A DNA stretch of 51,755 nucleotides from Parcubacteria group bacterium (GCA_028286945.1 JAQBQR010000028.1:1-51755); one strand, 5' to 3'; counted from the stretch's first letter, positions 1-8,684 are shown. The notes: generated by a model from the sequence alone, not told the origin. Numbers and translations: made by a program.

Positions 1-2
1 GC

Positions 3-2618
3 GGAACTAACACCGCAGTCGGTACGTCAACGCTTACAATCTCAACTGCAAGCTATGTGGGCATTGGTACCACTTCGCCTGCATCACTTCTTGAAATATC
101 AGGAACAGATACCGGCACAACGGCCACCACATTCACTCCCGCAACGACGCTTTCAATTGGAAACCGTTCAACGACGAACAACACCATTGCTACACTCGCA
201 TTCCGCACGCAGGACGCGACAAATGGTGTAGCATCTTCTTCAGCACAAATTGTTTCAATTAATAGCAGTCACACAGCAACGAAGATTTCAGGTATTCTTT
301 CGTTCCAAACAAATAATGCGGGTTCTCTAACGGAAAAAATGCGTATAACGGCCGCAGGACTTGTGGGCATTGCAACCAATGCTCCGGGATCGTATCTGAC
401 TATTAACCCAGCAACTCCGGCCGCAGGCACGGCGAATCTCAATGCCACTCAACTTGTGCAAATCGTAGGTGGTGCCGGCGGCGATAATACCGCGAATACG
501 GGCACCGTGTTTGCAGGAAATGGAGGTGCTATCGTCATTAACTCAGGTGCCGGTGGTTCGATTACAGGAACACCAACCTCAGGGTTTGGAGGTACCGGTG
601 GAAACATAAGCTTTATTGCCGGTGCCGGTGGTGCAGGAGGAGGAACGACTCCATTTGGTGGTAGCGCGGGCACCATAAGCTTCACCGCTGGCGCTGCCGC
701 TTCAAATGCTGGTGCAGTTGGTGGAGACGTCACCATCGGCGGGGGATCTGCAAGCCTCTCAACGGCCTTTGCTGGGTCGGTATACATCGCTGGTGGTAAC
801 GCAAGCACGAATGCGGCTACGGGAAATGTTATCTTGGGCGTCAGTATTTCAGGAGGTACTCCTCGTGGCAGGGTCGGCGTGGGAACCACAACTCCGTGGG
901 CTCTTTTCTCTATTGATCCAGAAACAACAAATCTTGCAGGAGGTACTCCTGAATTTGTCATTGGTTCTTCGAGTGCTACTCATCTGATTGTTACGCAGGC
1001 AGGTAAGGTTGGTATCGGTACTACTTCGCCTGCAGCACAGCTCACGACGACCGGTACCGTCCAATTCGCGAACTATGGCAGTGCAGGGGCAACCGTAACA
1101 ACTGATGCAAACGGTAACTTGTCTGTGTCATCTGACGAGAGACTCAAAGATATAAATGGCAGCTTTAACCGCGGTCTCGCTGAAATCGAACAGCTTTCCC
1201 CAATCCTGTACCATTGGAATGCAACAAGCGGTCTTGATCAGAAGGGTCAGTATGCCGGTTTTAGCGCTCAGAATGTAAAATCCGTAATTCCTGAAGCGGT
1301 GGCTACCGACAGCCGTGGATACCTTACCCTTGCTGATCGTCCTATCATTGCTGCAAGCGTGAACGCCATAAAGGAGCTCGCGGGACGCACCGATACGCTT
1401 GCGACCAGCTCGGCTAGCTTCACAGCACAGCTCCAGACATTGAATACGGCATTTGCTCAGAATCAGACAAATTTGGCACTTCCACATGCGCTTACCGCCA
1501 CAACACTTACCGCAGAATCACTCAGCATTGCGCAGGGAATTTCTTCCGGCTCACTCACCGCACAGTCAGTGAACGCTGCCGGAACCATATCAGCTGCACG
1601 CTACACCGTGCCGGCTGAAGCAAATGTGTTTACGTTCGGCTCAAGTACGATGAGCACCGTGCTTCCGCAGGAAGCACTAACAGATAACGGAAGTGTTGAT
1701 ATCTACAAACTTGCAAGCTACGGCGTCGCGCGCGTTCAAGCACTTGCAGAGCGCACTGATCTTCTTTCGATAAAGATTGATGATATTGAATCACGCCTTG
1801 CGGCGATAGAAGTACTTACCGGTAGCTCAAGTACCGATCCGGTGAACATCGTGGGAACTACGCTAACAAATATTCTTTCATCACTCGGCGTAGTGATGAA
1901 GGACGGTCTTGCGATGTTCAATAATTTGATAACGCATCAGCTTACGCTCGTGGGAGGAACGGACGGAACGGCATCAACGGGTTCAGTAACCATGCCGTCT
2001 GGATCTACCTCAATCGTTGTTACGAATGCACTCGTGCACCCAAGCTCAAAGATTTTCCTCACCTTCACTTCGTCAGTAGACGGTTCGTGGTACCTCTCAG
2101 AAAAGAAGGAGGGAAGCTTCACGGTAATGCTCTCGAAGCCACAAACGTCTGACACGGCCTTTGACTACTTCCTCATTCAAACTGACCCTCACGCGCAGGT
2201 CGCAGCGGCAGGACAGGCAAACCAGCCTGCGACGCCACCACCAGGAAGTTCAGAGGCAACAACCACACCACCTACGGTTTCTCAGGATGGGGGACCAACC
2301 GTCTCGCTCGTTGGGGACGCTGCAGCACAGGTCGTTCAGGGTGGCGCATGGACAGATCCTGGAGCCACCGCTGCCGCAGCTGATGGCACGAGCCTCACCG
2401 CAGACATTGTAGTAACCGGTACGGTAGACGTGCAGACGCCAGGGCTCTATACCATTACCTACCGCGCTACCGATGCAGGAGGGAAGATTGGCCAGGCATC
2501 ACGCGTGGTAACGGTTCTGGCGCCTGTAAGCGGCGCATCTGATCCTGCGGTAACCGCCACGCCGCCTGCAGACTCCGGCCCAACGGCTGGGGCTGATGCT
2601 GGCACACCGGCTTCATAA
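3..2618 (+). CDS. Surface/fibre-like protein with S74 intramolecular chaperone domain, 5'-truncated
   Basis: The frame is open from the window edge, so the N-terminus is missing. Residues below count from the GTG codon at 57. The first ~330 residues are Gly/Ala/Thr-rich repeats with VGIGTTSP-like units, typical of fibre or beta-helical surface proteins. A peptidase S74 (endosialidase-type) domain follows. Its SDERLK motif places Ser359 and Lys364 at the spacing of the Ser/Lys self-cleavage dyad known in that family. Next come a Thr/Ser-rich coil-like stretch and an Ig-like DUF5011-type domain at about 746-820, then a short Ala/Thr/Pro tail. S74 domains usually end the protein; here about 400 residues follow. 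It is probably exported and exposed on the cell surface (inference). No signal peptide can be judged because the start is absent. Confidence 0.8.
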   Translation, partial: GTNTAVGTSTLTISTASYVGIGTTSPASLLEISGTDTGTTATTFTPATTLSIGNRSTTNNTIATLAFRTQDATNGVASSSAQIVSINSSHTATKISGILSFQTNNAGSLTEKMRITAAGLVGIATNAPGSYLTINPATPAAGTANLNATQLVQIVGGAGGDNTANTGTVFAGNGGAIVINSGAGGSITGTPTSGFGGTGGNISFIAGAGGAGGGTTPFGGSAGTISFTAGAAASNAGAVGGDVTIGGGSASLSTAFAGSVYIAGGNASTNAATGNVILGVSISGGTPRGRVGVGTTTPWALFSIDPETTNLAGGTPEFVIGSSSATHLIVTQAGKVGIGTTSPAAQLTTTGTVQFANYGSAGATVTTDANGNLSVSSDERLKDINGSFNRGLAEIEQLSPILYHWNATSGLDQKGQYAGFSAQNVKSVIPEAVATDSRGYLTLADRPIIAASVNAIKELAGRTDTLATSSASFTAQLQTLNTAFAQNQTNLALPHALTATTLTAESLSIAQGISSGSLTAQSVNAAGTISAARYTVPAEANVFTFGSSTMSTVLPQEALTDNGSVDIYKLASYGVARVQALAERTDLLSIKIDDIESRLAAIEVLTGSSSTDPVNIVGTTLTNILSSLGVVMKDGLAMFNNLITHQLTLVGGTDGTASTGSVTMPSGSTSIVVTNALVHPSSKIFLTFTSSVDGSWYLSEKKEGSFTVMLSKPQTSDTAFDYFLIQTDPHAQVAAAGQANQPATPPPGSSEATTTPPTVSQDGGPTVSLVGDAAAQVVQGGAWTDPGATAAAADGTSLTADIVVTGTVDVQTPGLYTITYRATDAGGKIGQASRVVTVLAPVSGASDPAVTATPPADSGPTAGADAGTPAS

Positions 2619-2622
2619 TCCA

Positions 2623-2628
2623 TATAGT
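2623..2628 (+). promoter_or_regulatory. -10-like box TATAGT, 11 nt before start
   Basis: TATAGT ends 11 nt before the ATG at 2640, and no Shine-Dalgarno lies between. It fits the near-leaderless promoter pattern seen across the window. Confidence 0.45.
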
Positions 2629-2639
2629 ATTCTGTAACC

Positions 2640-2894
2640 ATGTCTCCCGTCACTTTCAATGAGCCCTCATACGAGTTCAGAAGCAATACTCCGAAAAGTA
2701 AGGGCATTACGGGTTGGCTCGTCGCGCGTGGTTTTGCAAAGGATGACAAAGGTGCGAACGTGCTGATGCTTAGTATCGCAGGCATTGGGTTTGCGATAAT
2801 GGTTGGCGTTTGGATAACCATGCCAAGCAAACATACTCAAACACCCCAAGAGCGTGCACGTATCGAAGCTTCTACCCGCATGCCCATTAAGTAG
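2640..2894 (+). CDS. Small single-span membrane protein, paired with a pilin-like protein
   Basis: An 84-residue protein of unknown function. It has a polar N-terminus (TFNEPSYEF), a GxLxxxxxAKD segment, one hydrophobic span at about residues 40-59 and a short basic tail. It lies five bases before a pilin-like gene. A recognisable paralogue at 5333 has the same order of features and again sits directly before a pilin-like gene. The paired arrangement suggests a role with the pilin (chaperone, anchor or minor subunit), but that is inference. The start is the ATG 11 nt downstream of a TATAGT box. Confidence 0.75.
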   Translation: MSPVTFNEPSYEFRSNTPKSKGITGWLVARGFAKDDKGANVLMLSIAGIGFAIMVGVWITMPSKHTQTPQERARIEASTRMPIK

Positions 2895-2899
2895 CAAAT

Positions 2900-3382
2900 A
2901 TGAAAAACATCCGCACCAAAGGTTTTACTCTCATTGAACTTCTCGTCGTCATTGCAATTATTGGAGTGCTCTCATCCGTGGTTCTGGCGAGCTTGAATTC
3001 AGCTCGTAATAAAGGAAAGGACGCTGCGATAAAAGAGGGAGTGCAACAAATGAGAAGTCTCATGGCCCTTGAGTATAACGACACGGGAACCTATACCGCG
3101 CTAGAACCAGGCCGTTGGTTCTATAGCACCGCGGACTGTGCAGCCTCATTTAGTGGAACGTATGCGGCAAATGCTCGTACCATTTGTTCGAACCTCTTTA
3201 GTAACACCTCAGGTTCAGGATCAGTGCTGTTTATAGGAAATGCCGTGGATCCGGTAGGGAAGTTCGCCATAATGGTTCTGTTGAATAGTAAAAATACGTA
3301 TTATTGCGCAGGAAGCAGCGGAGCCACATCGGATATAGAGACGGGCGGATGGGGCTCACCCGGCTGCTACGGTAATCCGTAG
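2900..3382 (+). CDS. Type IV pilin-like / pseudopilin protein
   Basis: This 160-residue protein carries a class III prepilin signal: a short basic leader (MKNIRTK), then G-FTLIELL with Glu at position +5 of the mature protein, and a long hydrophobic helix (VVIAIIGVLSSVVLASLNSAR). A prepilin peptidase would cut after Gly8 and the mature N-terminal helix would pack into a pilus or secretion pseudopilus. The C-terminal half has cysteines at about 76, 92, 141 and 151 that may form disulfides. It follows the small membrane protein at 2640 by five bases. Which pilus or secretion system it serves cannot be told here, since no assembly ATPase or platform gene is in the window. Confidence 0.85.
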   Translation: MKNIRTKGFTLIELLVVIAIIGVLSSVVLASLNSARNKGKDAAIKEGVQQMRSLMALEYNDTGTYTALEPGRWFYSTADCAASFSGTYAANARTICSNLFSNTSGSGSVLFIGNAVDPVGKFAIMVLLNSKNTYYCAGSSGATSDIETGGWGSPGCYGNP

Positions 3383-3449
3383 CGCAGACGTGGTGCGCAC
3401 GAGCAGTGTTAGAATTATCAAATAGAAATTACCTCACGAATTTGCCCTT

Positions 3450-4463
3450 ATGAAACCTGTACGCGTAGCTATTAATGGATTCGGTCGCATTGGCCGCGCT
3501 TTTGTGCGTCAGGCATATGACCGCCCTGAGATTGAAGTGGTGGCGGTGAATGATTTGGGTTCGCTTGAAAATCTTGCGTACCTCCTTAAGTACGACACCG
3601 TGTATAAGCGCGCACCGTTTTCTGTAGAAGCGAAAGATGGAAAGCTAATGGTTAATGGAAAGGAAGTTGCATTCCTTTCTGAAAAAGATCCTGCGATGCT
3701 TCCGTGGAAGGATTTGAATGTAGATGTGGTAATTGAATCAACAGGATTTTTCACTGACTACGAAAAAGCGAATGCGCACATCACTGCTGGTGCGCGACGC
3801 GTGGTTATCTCTGCTCCGGTTAAAGATGAAAATCCTTTGGGCGCAACCGTGCTCATGGGACTTGATGAAAGTAAGTTAGGTACGTGCATGATCACAAGCA
3901 ATGCCTCATGTACCACGAACTCTGCGAGCCCGGTTATCGCTATTCTTGATGAAGCGATTGGTATTGAAAAAGCGATTCTTTCAACAACGCACGCATATAC
4001 TGCAAGTCAGTCCATTGTGGATGGCTCTGCGAAGAAAGATATGAAGGAAGGCCGCGCCGCGGCCCAGAACATCGTACCCACTTCAACGGGTGCAGCCATT
4101 GCCGTTACAAAAGCGTACCCATCACTAGCAGGGAAGTTTGATGGTATTTCACTTCGTGTGCCGGTTCCTGCAGGTTCGATAGCTGACGTTACGTTCATTG
4201 CGAAGCGCGCAACCACCGTAGAGGAAATAAATGCGGCGCTTCGCGTCGCCGCCTCTTCACCACGCTGGGCAGGAATCTTTTCTGCCACGGACGAAGAATT
4301 TGTTTCAAGCGACATCATCGGCGAACGCTTCGCTTCCATTGCTGACCTTGGCATGACGCGCGTCGTGGATGGCACGCTCGTAAAAGTACTCGCGTGGTAT
4401 GACAACGAAGCAGGGTACACGCACACACTCGTTGAGCATGCCATTAAAGCAGGGAATGCATAA
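3450..4463 (+). CDS. gap: Glyceraldehyde-3-phosphate dehydrogenase, type I
   Basis: Full-length (337 aa) GAPDH. It oxidises glyceraldehyde-3-phosphate with phosphate to 1,3-bisphosphoglycerate, the NAD-linked step of lower glycolysis. The Rossmann start INGFGRIGR is at residues 9-17. The VNDLG segment puts an Asp where NAD-preferring enzymes have it. The active site is SNASCTTN with Cys154, and His181 lies in STTHAYT. The C-terminal WYDNEAGYT is the usual family ending. It begins a run of carbon-metabolism genes (rpiB, rpe, transketolase, transaldolase, aldolase). I see no Shine-Dalgarno before the ATG. Confidence 0.97.
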   Translation: MKPVRVAINGFGRIGRAFVRQAYDRPEIEVVAVNDLGSLENLAYLLKYDTVYKRAPFSVEAKDGKLMVNGKEVAFLSEKDPAMLPWKDLNVDVVIESTGFFTDYEKANAHITAGARRVVISAPVKDENPLGATVLMGLDESKLGTCMITSNASCTTNSASPVIAILDEAIGIEKAILSTTHAYTASQSIVDGSAKKDMKEGRAAAQNIVPTSTGAAIAVTKAYPSLAGKFDGISLRVPVPAGSIADVTFIAKRATTVEEINAALRVAASSPRWAGIFSATDEEFVSSDIIGERFASIADLGMTRVVDGTLVKVLAWYDNEAGYTHTLVEHAIKAGNA

Positions 4464-4481
4464 CCAGTAATACATCTATAC

Positions 4482-4775
4482 ATGGAAGCATCACCAGAAA
4501 TCCAAGAAGTGCTCGATACGATACGAAGAGAAAACCGTCATACTCGAATGGTCTTCGGAGTTGGAATCATAATCCTGGCGGTGGTACTCATGTATCTCGC
4601 TCCAGTGGTAATCCGTTCTCAATTTGCGAACTCAGAATCAAACACCGACGATACTGCTCTGACCGCTACGATGCACAAACCAGTACCTGGAAAGCCAGCT
4701 AATAGCGGGCTAATAACCCATAGCACTACCACGTCGACCACCACTACCACGCAGGCCACATCGACAAAACCATAA
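4482..4775 (+). CDS. Small single-span membrane protein, Thr-rich tail
   Basis: A 97-residue protein I cannot assign. An N-terminal charged helix (EIQEVLDTIRRENRHTR) precedes one strong hydrophobic span at about 25-45. The rest is a polar, extracytoplasmic-looking tail ending in a Ser/Thr run of low complexity. It starts 18 bases after gap, with a TAATAC box at 4468-4473 eight bases before its ATG. It is probably a membrane-anchored tail protein; no function is proposed. Confidence 0.65.
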   Translation: MEASPEIQEVLDTIRRENRHTRMVFGVGIIILAVVLMYLAPVVIRSQFANSESNTDDTALTATMHKPVPGKPANSGLITHSTTTSTTTTTQATSTKP

Positions 4776-4825
4776 CTCGTGAGACTTCATTTCTTTCTCA
4801 CGTCAGACGCACTAGTATTAATTCT

Positions 4826-5308
4826 ATGAATATTTACCTCGCCGCTGATCACGCTGGATTTCGTCTAAAAGGGGTGTTGATAGAGCAGCTCGGCCTCTTG
4901 GGACACGCGGTCACCGACTGCGGTGCATTCGAACTTAATCCTGATGATGACTATCCTGATTTCGTTCAACCACTCGTAGAAAAAGTACTCGCCGATGAAG
5001 GGTCTTTTGGAATTATCTGCGCAGGCAGCGGGCAAGGGGAAGCGATGTGTGCGAATCGAACGCCAGGTATTCGTGCTGCCGTATTCTATGGACCCATGCC
5101 CGCACACGAAGCACTGGACCGCGAAGGTGGTTTTTCACAAGATGGATATGATGCGGTGCGTCTTTCACGCAGACATAATAATGCGAATGTGCTCTCGATT
5201 GGTTCACGATTTGTTTCTCCTTCACAAGCAGACGAGGCCATCCGAACCTTCCTTTCTACTGAGTTTACCGGTGACGAACGCCATATCCGCCGTCTCGGAA
5301 AGTTCTAA
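4826..5308 (+). CDS. rpiB: Ribose-5-phosphate isomerase B
   Basis: 160 residues, RpiB/LacA-LacB family. It interconverts ribose-5-phosphate and ribulose-5-phosphate in the non-oxidative pentose phosphate pathway. The N-terminal IYLAADHAGF is the family hallmark. Catalytic Cys65 lies in IICAGSGQGEAMCANR, and the conserved RLSRRHNNANVLSIGSR segment is near residue 115. The oxyanion loop reads GSGQGEAM rather than the common GTGIGMSI, a modest divergence. It lies with gap upstream and rpe and transketolase downstream. TAGTAT ends seven bases before the ATG, consistent with a very short leader. Confidence 0.93.
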   Translation: MNIYLAADHAGFRLKGVLIEQLGLLGHAVTDCGAFELNPDDDYPDFVQPLVEKVLADEGSFGIICAGSGQGEAMCANRTPGIRAAVFYGPMPAHEALDREGGFSQDGYDAVRLSRRHNNANVLSIGSRFVSPSQADEAIRTFLSTEFTGDERHIRRLGKF

Positions 5309-5332
5309 ATTGGCCTGATACTATATAGAAGT

Positions 5333-5599
5333 ATGGCCAATGTATCCTTTAACGAAGAACCAAATTATCGCTACGCCTCTACAAAAAAGGTTCAAGCAAA
5401 GAGCAGCATCAGTGGTTTCTTAATACGAAATAATATTGCAAAGGACGAACGCAGCGCCCAGTACGTCCTTCTTGGTATTGCCGTGGTAGCTATCATTATT
5501 GCGATTTTTATCCTGACCCATTCGACAAACACCGCTGGCACTCCCCATCCATTGCCCGTACCCGCAGGTACCGTACTTCCCAGTCACGCAGTACGGTAA
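5333..5599 (+). CDS. Small single-span membrane protein, paralogue of the protein at 2640
   Basis: 88 residues. It starts MANVSFNEEPNYRY, then has an xGFLxxxxIAKDxxxA segment, one hydrophobic span at about 45-63 and a Pro-rich tail. Both the FNE..Y start and the AKD segment match the protein at 2640. Like it, this gene is followed within ten bases by a pilin-like gene. The repeated pairing makes a functional link to pilin likely, though the role is unknown. A GATACT box at 5317-5322 ends ten bases before the ATG. Confidence 0.75.
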   Translation: MANVSFNEEPNYRYASTKKVQAKSSISGFLIRNNIAKDERSAQYVLLGIAVVAIIIAIFILTHSTNTAGTPHPLPVPAGTVLPSHAVR

Positions 5600-5608
5600 T
5601 ATAAAGAT

Positions 5609-6043
5609 ATGAAGCAGAACCGCGCCTTCACCCTCATTGAACTCCTCGTCGTGATTGCAATCATTGGCCTTCTATCCAGTGTCGTACTTGCTTCGCTTAA
5701 CTCCGCACGTTCTAAGGCACGTGATGCACGAAGAATTTCTGATTTACATCAAATTCAAACCGCTCTTGAAACGTACTACGATAAAGTCGGCTCATACCCA
5801 CCCTATGGAACAACGTTTGTAACCGATGATCTCACCGTGTTAGTGCCAAACTATATTCCTGCATTCCCGCGAGATCCGAGTGTGCAAACCGCCCTTGGAG
5901 GAACGGACTACCGTTATTCCTCAGCAGGGGGAACAGCCGGATATGCGATACTCGCCTTTCTTGAAAAGACGCGTACGTGGTGCCAGATATCGAGCGGTAC
6001 TGATGCTCCCGGTTTGAACTGGGCAGCATTACCTCACTGTTAA
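5609..6043 (+). CDS. Type IV pilin-like / type II secretion GspG-like protein
   Basis: 144 residues with a class III prepilin signal (MKQNRA, then FTLIELLVVIAIIGLLSSVVLASLNSARSKARDARR). The body follows the major-pseudopilin pattern: a helix (RRISDLHQIQTALETYYDKVGSYP), a loop with PRDP, then YRYSS. The residue before Phe is Ala rather than the usual Gly, a tolerated but less common cleavage site. Two cysteines close to the C-terminus (about 128 and 144) could form a disulfide. It is the second copy of the membrane-protein/pilin pair found at 2640-3382. TAATAT ends six bases before the ATG. Confidence 0.87.
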   Translation: MKQNRAFTLIELLVVIAIIGLLSSVVLASLNSARSKARDARRISDLHQIQTALETYYDKVGSYPPYGTTFVTDDLTVLVPNYIPAFPRDPSVQTALGGTDYRYSSAGGTAGYAILAFLEKTRTWCQISSGTDAPGLNWAALPHC

Positions 6044-6058
6044 ATTACGCGGTCATCT

Positions 6059-6778
6059 ATGAATATCATCATCCCGGCCGTCCTTCCAATCTCATCAGAA
6101 GACTTACAGGATAAACTTCTGCGGTTACAGGGGTTTGCCAAAAACGTCCAGGTTGATTTAGTAGATGGAGTATTTGCGTCGCCAGCGTCATGGCCATTTA
6201 CTACTCCGGGGAAAATAGATGAGCAAGGGCAAAATCTGGATGCACTTGAATTTTTGGGTGCGCTTCATATGGAACTTGATTTAATGGTGACAGATCCTGA
6301 AGCCTGCATTGATCCATGGATAACTGCCGGTGCGAATAGGATCACTATTCATGCGGAGAGCACACGAGTACTCCCAAAAATACTTTCAGATATTAAAACT
6401 AAATACGGTCATGATGTGGCATTTATGCCTGGCCTTTTATCCATCGGACTCGCTATTCATGCTTCTACAGAAATAAGTCTTATTGAGCCTTTTTTGAACC
6501 AGGTGGATTACGTACAGTTTATGGGCATTGATACCATTGGACGGCAGGGTGAACCCTTTGATGCCCGTATTTTGCCCAAGCTTCGCGCCTTTAAGAAAAA
6601 ATATCCGAAGATGCCCGTGCAGGTAGATGGAGGGGTATCGCTTGAAACGGCACCTGCGCTTTTATCTGCGGGAGTCTCGAGACTCATTGTGGGTTCTGCG
6701 ATATGGAAGGCGAAAAATGTGGAGACTGCGTATGCAGAGTTTGAAGAATTAACCACAAGGTACGGTATCTATACGTAA
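6059..6778 (+). CDS. rpe: Ribulose-phosphate 3-epimerase-like protein with altered metal site
   Basis: 239 residues, TIM-barrel epimerase family; expected to interconvert ribulose-5-phosphate and xylulose-5-phosphate. Family signatures are the start IIPAVLP, VDLVDG (33-37), DLMVTDPE (74-81), VQVDGGVS (near 190) and the phosphate loop VGSAIW. Of the four metal ligands known in the family (His, Asp, His, Asp), the first His aligns with Gln31 and the second with Asp74. Asp33 and the Asp of VDGG are kept. The usual MDGHFVPN loop reads VDGVFASPASWPF. The position between rpiB and transketolase supports the epimerase role, but metal use or substrate may differ. Confidence 0.8.
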   Translation: MNIIIPAVLPISSEDLQDKLLRLQGFAKNVQVDLVDGVFASPASWPFTTPGKIDEQGQNLDALEFLGALHMELDLMVTDPEACIDPWITAGANRITIHAESTRVLPKILSDIKTKYGHDVAFMPGLLSIGLAIHASTEISLIEPFLNQVDYVQFMGIDTIGRQGEPFDARILPKLRAFKKKYPKMPVQVDGGVSLETAPALLSAGVSRLIVGSAIWKAKNVETAYAEFEELTTRYGIYT

Positions 6779-6793
6779 CTCAGAGCGCGTGCG

Positions 6794-6802
6794 TGGTATC
6801 GT
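6794..6802 (+). promoter_or_regulatory. Extended -10 TGG-TATCGT, 7 nt before start
   Basis: TGG followed by TATCGT ends seven bases before the ATG at 6810. This favours that ATG over the in-frame GTG at 6789. Confidence 0.4.
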
Positions 6803-6809
6803 AATATCA

Positions 6810-7688
6810 ATGAGTGTTACTGATGCAGAAGTAGCAGACCTTGAGAAAAAAGCGGAACAGATTCGCGAGACTATTATTACCATGCTTGTGTCAGCAGGTT
6901 CCGGGCACACTGCAGGACCCCTTGATATGGCTGATATTTTCACGGCTCTGTATTTTCATATCCTTAAACACGACCCGAAGAATCCCGAATGGGAAGAGCG
7001 CGACCGGTTAATTCTTTCAAACGGACATATTGTTCCTGTACGCTACGCAACGATGGCTCACGCAGGATATTTTTCGGTGGAAGAATGTCAGACACTTCGG
7101 AAATTCGGTTCGCGGCTGCAGGGACACCCGGAACGTGAGCGCCTCCCAGGACTGGAAACCACCTCAGGTCCACTGGGCGAAGGACTTTCACAAGGTGCGG
7201 GAATTGCGTACGCATTTCGCATGAGTGAAGGCACGCGAGCCAGCGCAAGCAACGCACGTCATGTATACGTCTGTATGGGTGACGGGGAACAAGACGAAGG
7301 AAACGTGTGGGAAGCCGCTATGTGGGCAGGAAAGAATAAGCTTTCAAATCTGATTGCAATCATTGACCGTAATAACATTCAGATAGATGGGATGACCGAA
7401 GACATCATGCCCCTGGGAGATCTGCGCGCGAAGTATGAAGCGTTTGGATGGCATGTGCTTGAAGTTGATGGACATAATATGCGCCAATTCATTGAAGCCG
7501 TAGATGAAGCGAAAGCTATTTTTGAAAAGCCGACAGTGATCATTGCTCATACCATCGCCGGAAAGGGAGTGCCGGATATTGAAACGGATTTTCACTGGCA
7601 TGGAAAACCTCCGACAAAAGAAGAAGGTGCGAAGTTCCTAAAGGAACTTCGCACGGCTGGCGGTCGGGTGCCGCACGAATATTCATAA
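6810..7688 (+). CDS. Transketolase, N-terminal (TPP-binding) subunit
   Basis: 292 residues forming the N-terminal half of a split transketolase. The thiamine diphosphate motif GDG (157-159) ... NN (188-189) is complete. The GHTAGPLDMADI, LSNGH and TTSGPLGEGLSQGAGIA segments are those of the family. The C-terminal half is the next gene, two bases away. Together they should move two-carbon units between sugar phosphates in the pentose phosphate pathway. Split transketolases are common in archaea and many CPR and Firmicute genomes. The start was placed at 6810 because the GTG at 6789 adds an unconserved leader and a -10-like box lies just before 6810. Confidence 0.94.
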   Translation: MSVTDAEVADLEKKAEQIRETIITMLVSAGSGHTAGPLDMADIFTALYFHILKHDPKNPEWEERDRLILSNGHIVPVRYATMAHAGYFSVEECQTLRKFGSRLQGHPERERLPGLETTSGPLGEGLSQGAGIAYAFRMSEGTRASASNARHVYVCMGDGEQDEGNVWEAAMWAGKNKLSNLIAIIDRNNIQIDGMTEDIMPLGDLRAKYEAFGWHVLEVDGHNMRQFIEAVDEAKAIFEKPTVIIAHTIAGKGVPDIETDFHWHGKPPTKEEGAKFLKELRTAGGRVPHEYS

Positions 7689-7690
7689 CT

Positions 7691-8683
7691 ATGATTTCAC
7701 CTCACGCAAAACTAGCGGATACTGTCTTTTCTAAGGACGTCGAATTAAAATCGACGCGTGATGGTTTTGGTACGGGAACAGTAGAAGCAGGAAAGGCTGA
7801 TGAAAACGTAGTGGTGCTCTGCGCAGATCTTAAAGAATCAACGCGTGCCGAATGGTTTGAAAAAGAATTTCCTGGTCGCTTCATTGAGGTTGGCATTGCT
7901 GAACAAAATATGGCTGGTCTTGCTGCGGGGTTTGCGATGGCTGGCAAGGTTCCGTTCATCGCAAGCTACGCTGCATTCTCTCCTGGACGAAACTACGAAC
8001 AGCTTCGTACGATGGTTGCGCTTAACAATCTGCCCGTGAAAGTCATGGGAATGCACGCCGGTGTTTCTGTCGGGCCTGACGGTGCAACCCATCAAATGCT
8101 CGAAGACATGGGATTGATGCGTATGCTCCCTCGCATGGTGGTCATAAATCCTATTGATGCAGAAGAGGCGCGTAAGGCAGTAGTGGCAGCGGCAAAGACA
8201 AAAGAACCTACATATATTCGTTTTGGTCGTTCACCCGTGCCGGTGATTACCACGTCTGAGACACCATTTGAAATAGGGAAGGCACTTACGTTATGGAACG
8301 CGTCGAAGCCGAAGGTAGCGCTTATGGCGACCGGTGCGATGTCATCCGTGGCGCTCGCTGCTGCTCGTGCACTTGATGCTGATGGTATCGCCTGCACCGT
8401 GCTTCACGTACCCACAATCAAGCCACTCGATGAAAAGGCGGTATTAGCTGCGGCGCAAGCCGCCGGAAAGGTTATTACGATTGAAGAGCATCAGGTGGCC
8501 GGCGGCTTCGGCAGCGCCATCTGTGAATTCCTCGCAGAAACATATCCCGTACCAGTGAAGCGCCTCGGCATTCAGGATGTATTCGGTCAGAGCGGTGAAC
8601 CGAACGAGCTCTTAGAGCATTACGGACTCGGCGCACCGCACATTGCTGAAGTAGCCCGACAATTCGTAGGAAAGACGTTGTAA
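7691..8683 (+). CDS. Transketolase, C-terminal subunit
   Basis: 330 residues: pyrimidine-binding plus C-terminal transketolase domains. The catalytic Glu lies in FIEVGIAEQNMAGLAAG. GPDGATHQMLEDMGLMR and the phosphate-binding RFGRSPVPV follow. The C-terminal domain carries VITIEEHQVAGGFGSA. It begins two bases after the N-terminal subunit, so the two are surely co-transcribed and probably translationally coupled. It supplies the second half of the heteromeric enzyme. Confidence 0.95.
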   Translation: MISPHAKLADTVFSKDVELKSTRDGFGTGTVEAGKADENVVVLCADLKESTRAEWFEKEFPGRFIEVGIAEQNMAGLAAGFAMAGKVPFIASYAAFSPGRNYEQLRTMVALNNLPVKVMGMHAGVSVGPDGATHQMLEDMGLMRMLPRMVVINPIDAEEARKAVVAAAKTKEPTYIRFGRSPVPVITTSETPFEIGKALTLWNASKPKVALMATGAMSSVALAAARALDADGIACTVLHVPTIKPLDEKAVLAAAQAAGKVITIEEHQVAGGFGSAICEFLAETYPVPVKRLGIQDVFGQSGEPNELLEHYGLGAPHIAEVARQFVGKTL

Positions 8684-8684
8684 T

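Noticed and set aside
449-961. Long reverse-strand frame opposite the S74 protein repeats
   Set aside because: It is a compositional shadow of Gly/Ala/Thr codons, with no promoter, ribosome site or recognisable product.
4778-4802. Inverted repeat CGTGAGA...TCTCACG before rpiB as a terminator
   Set aside because: Short stem, long loop and no U-run; not enough to call.
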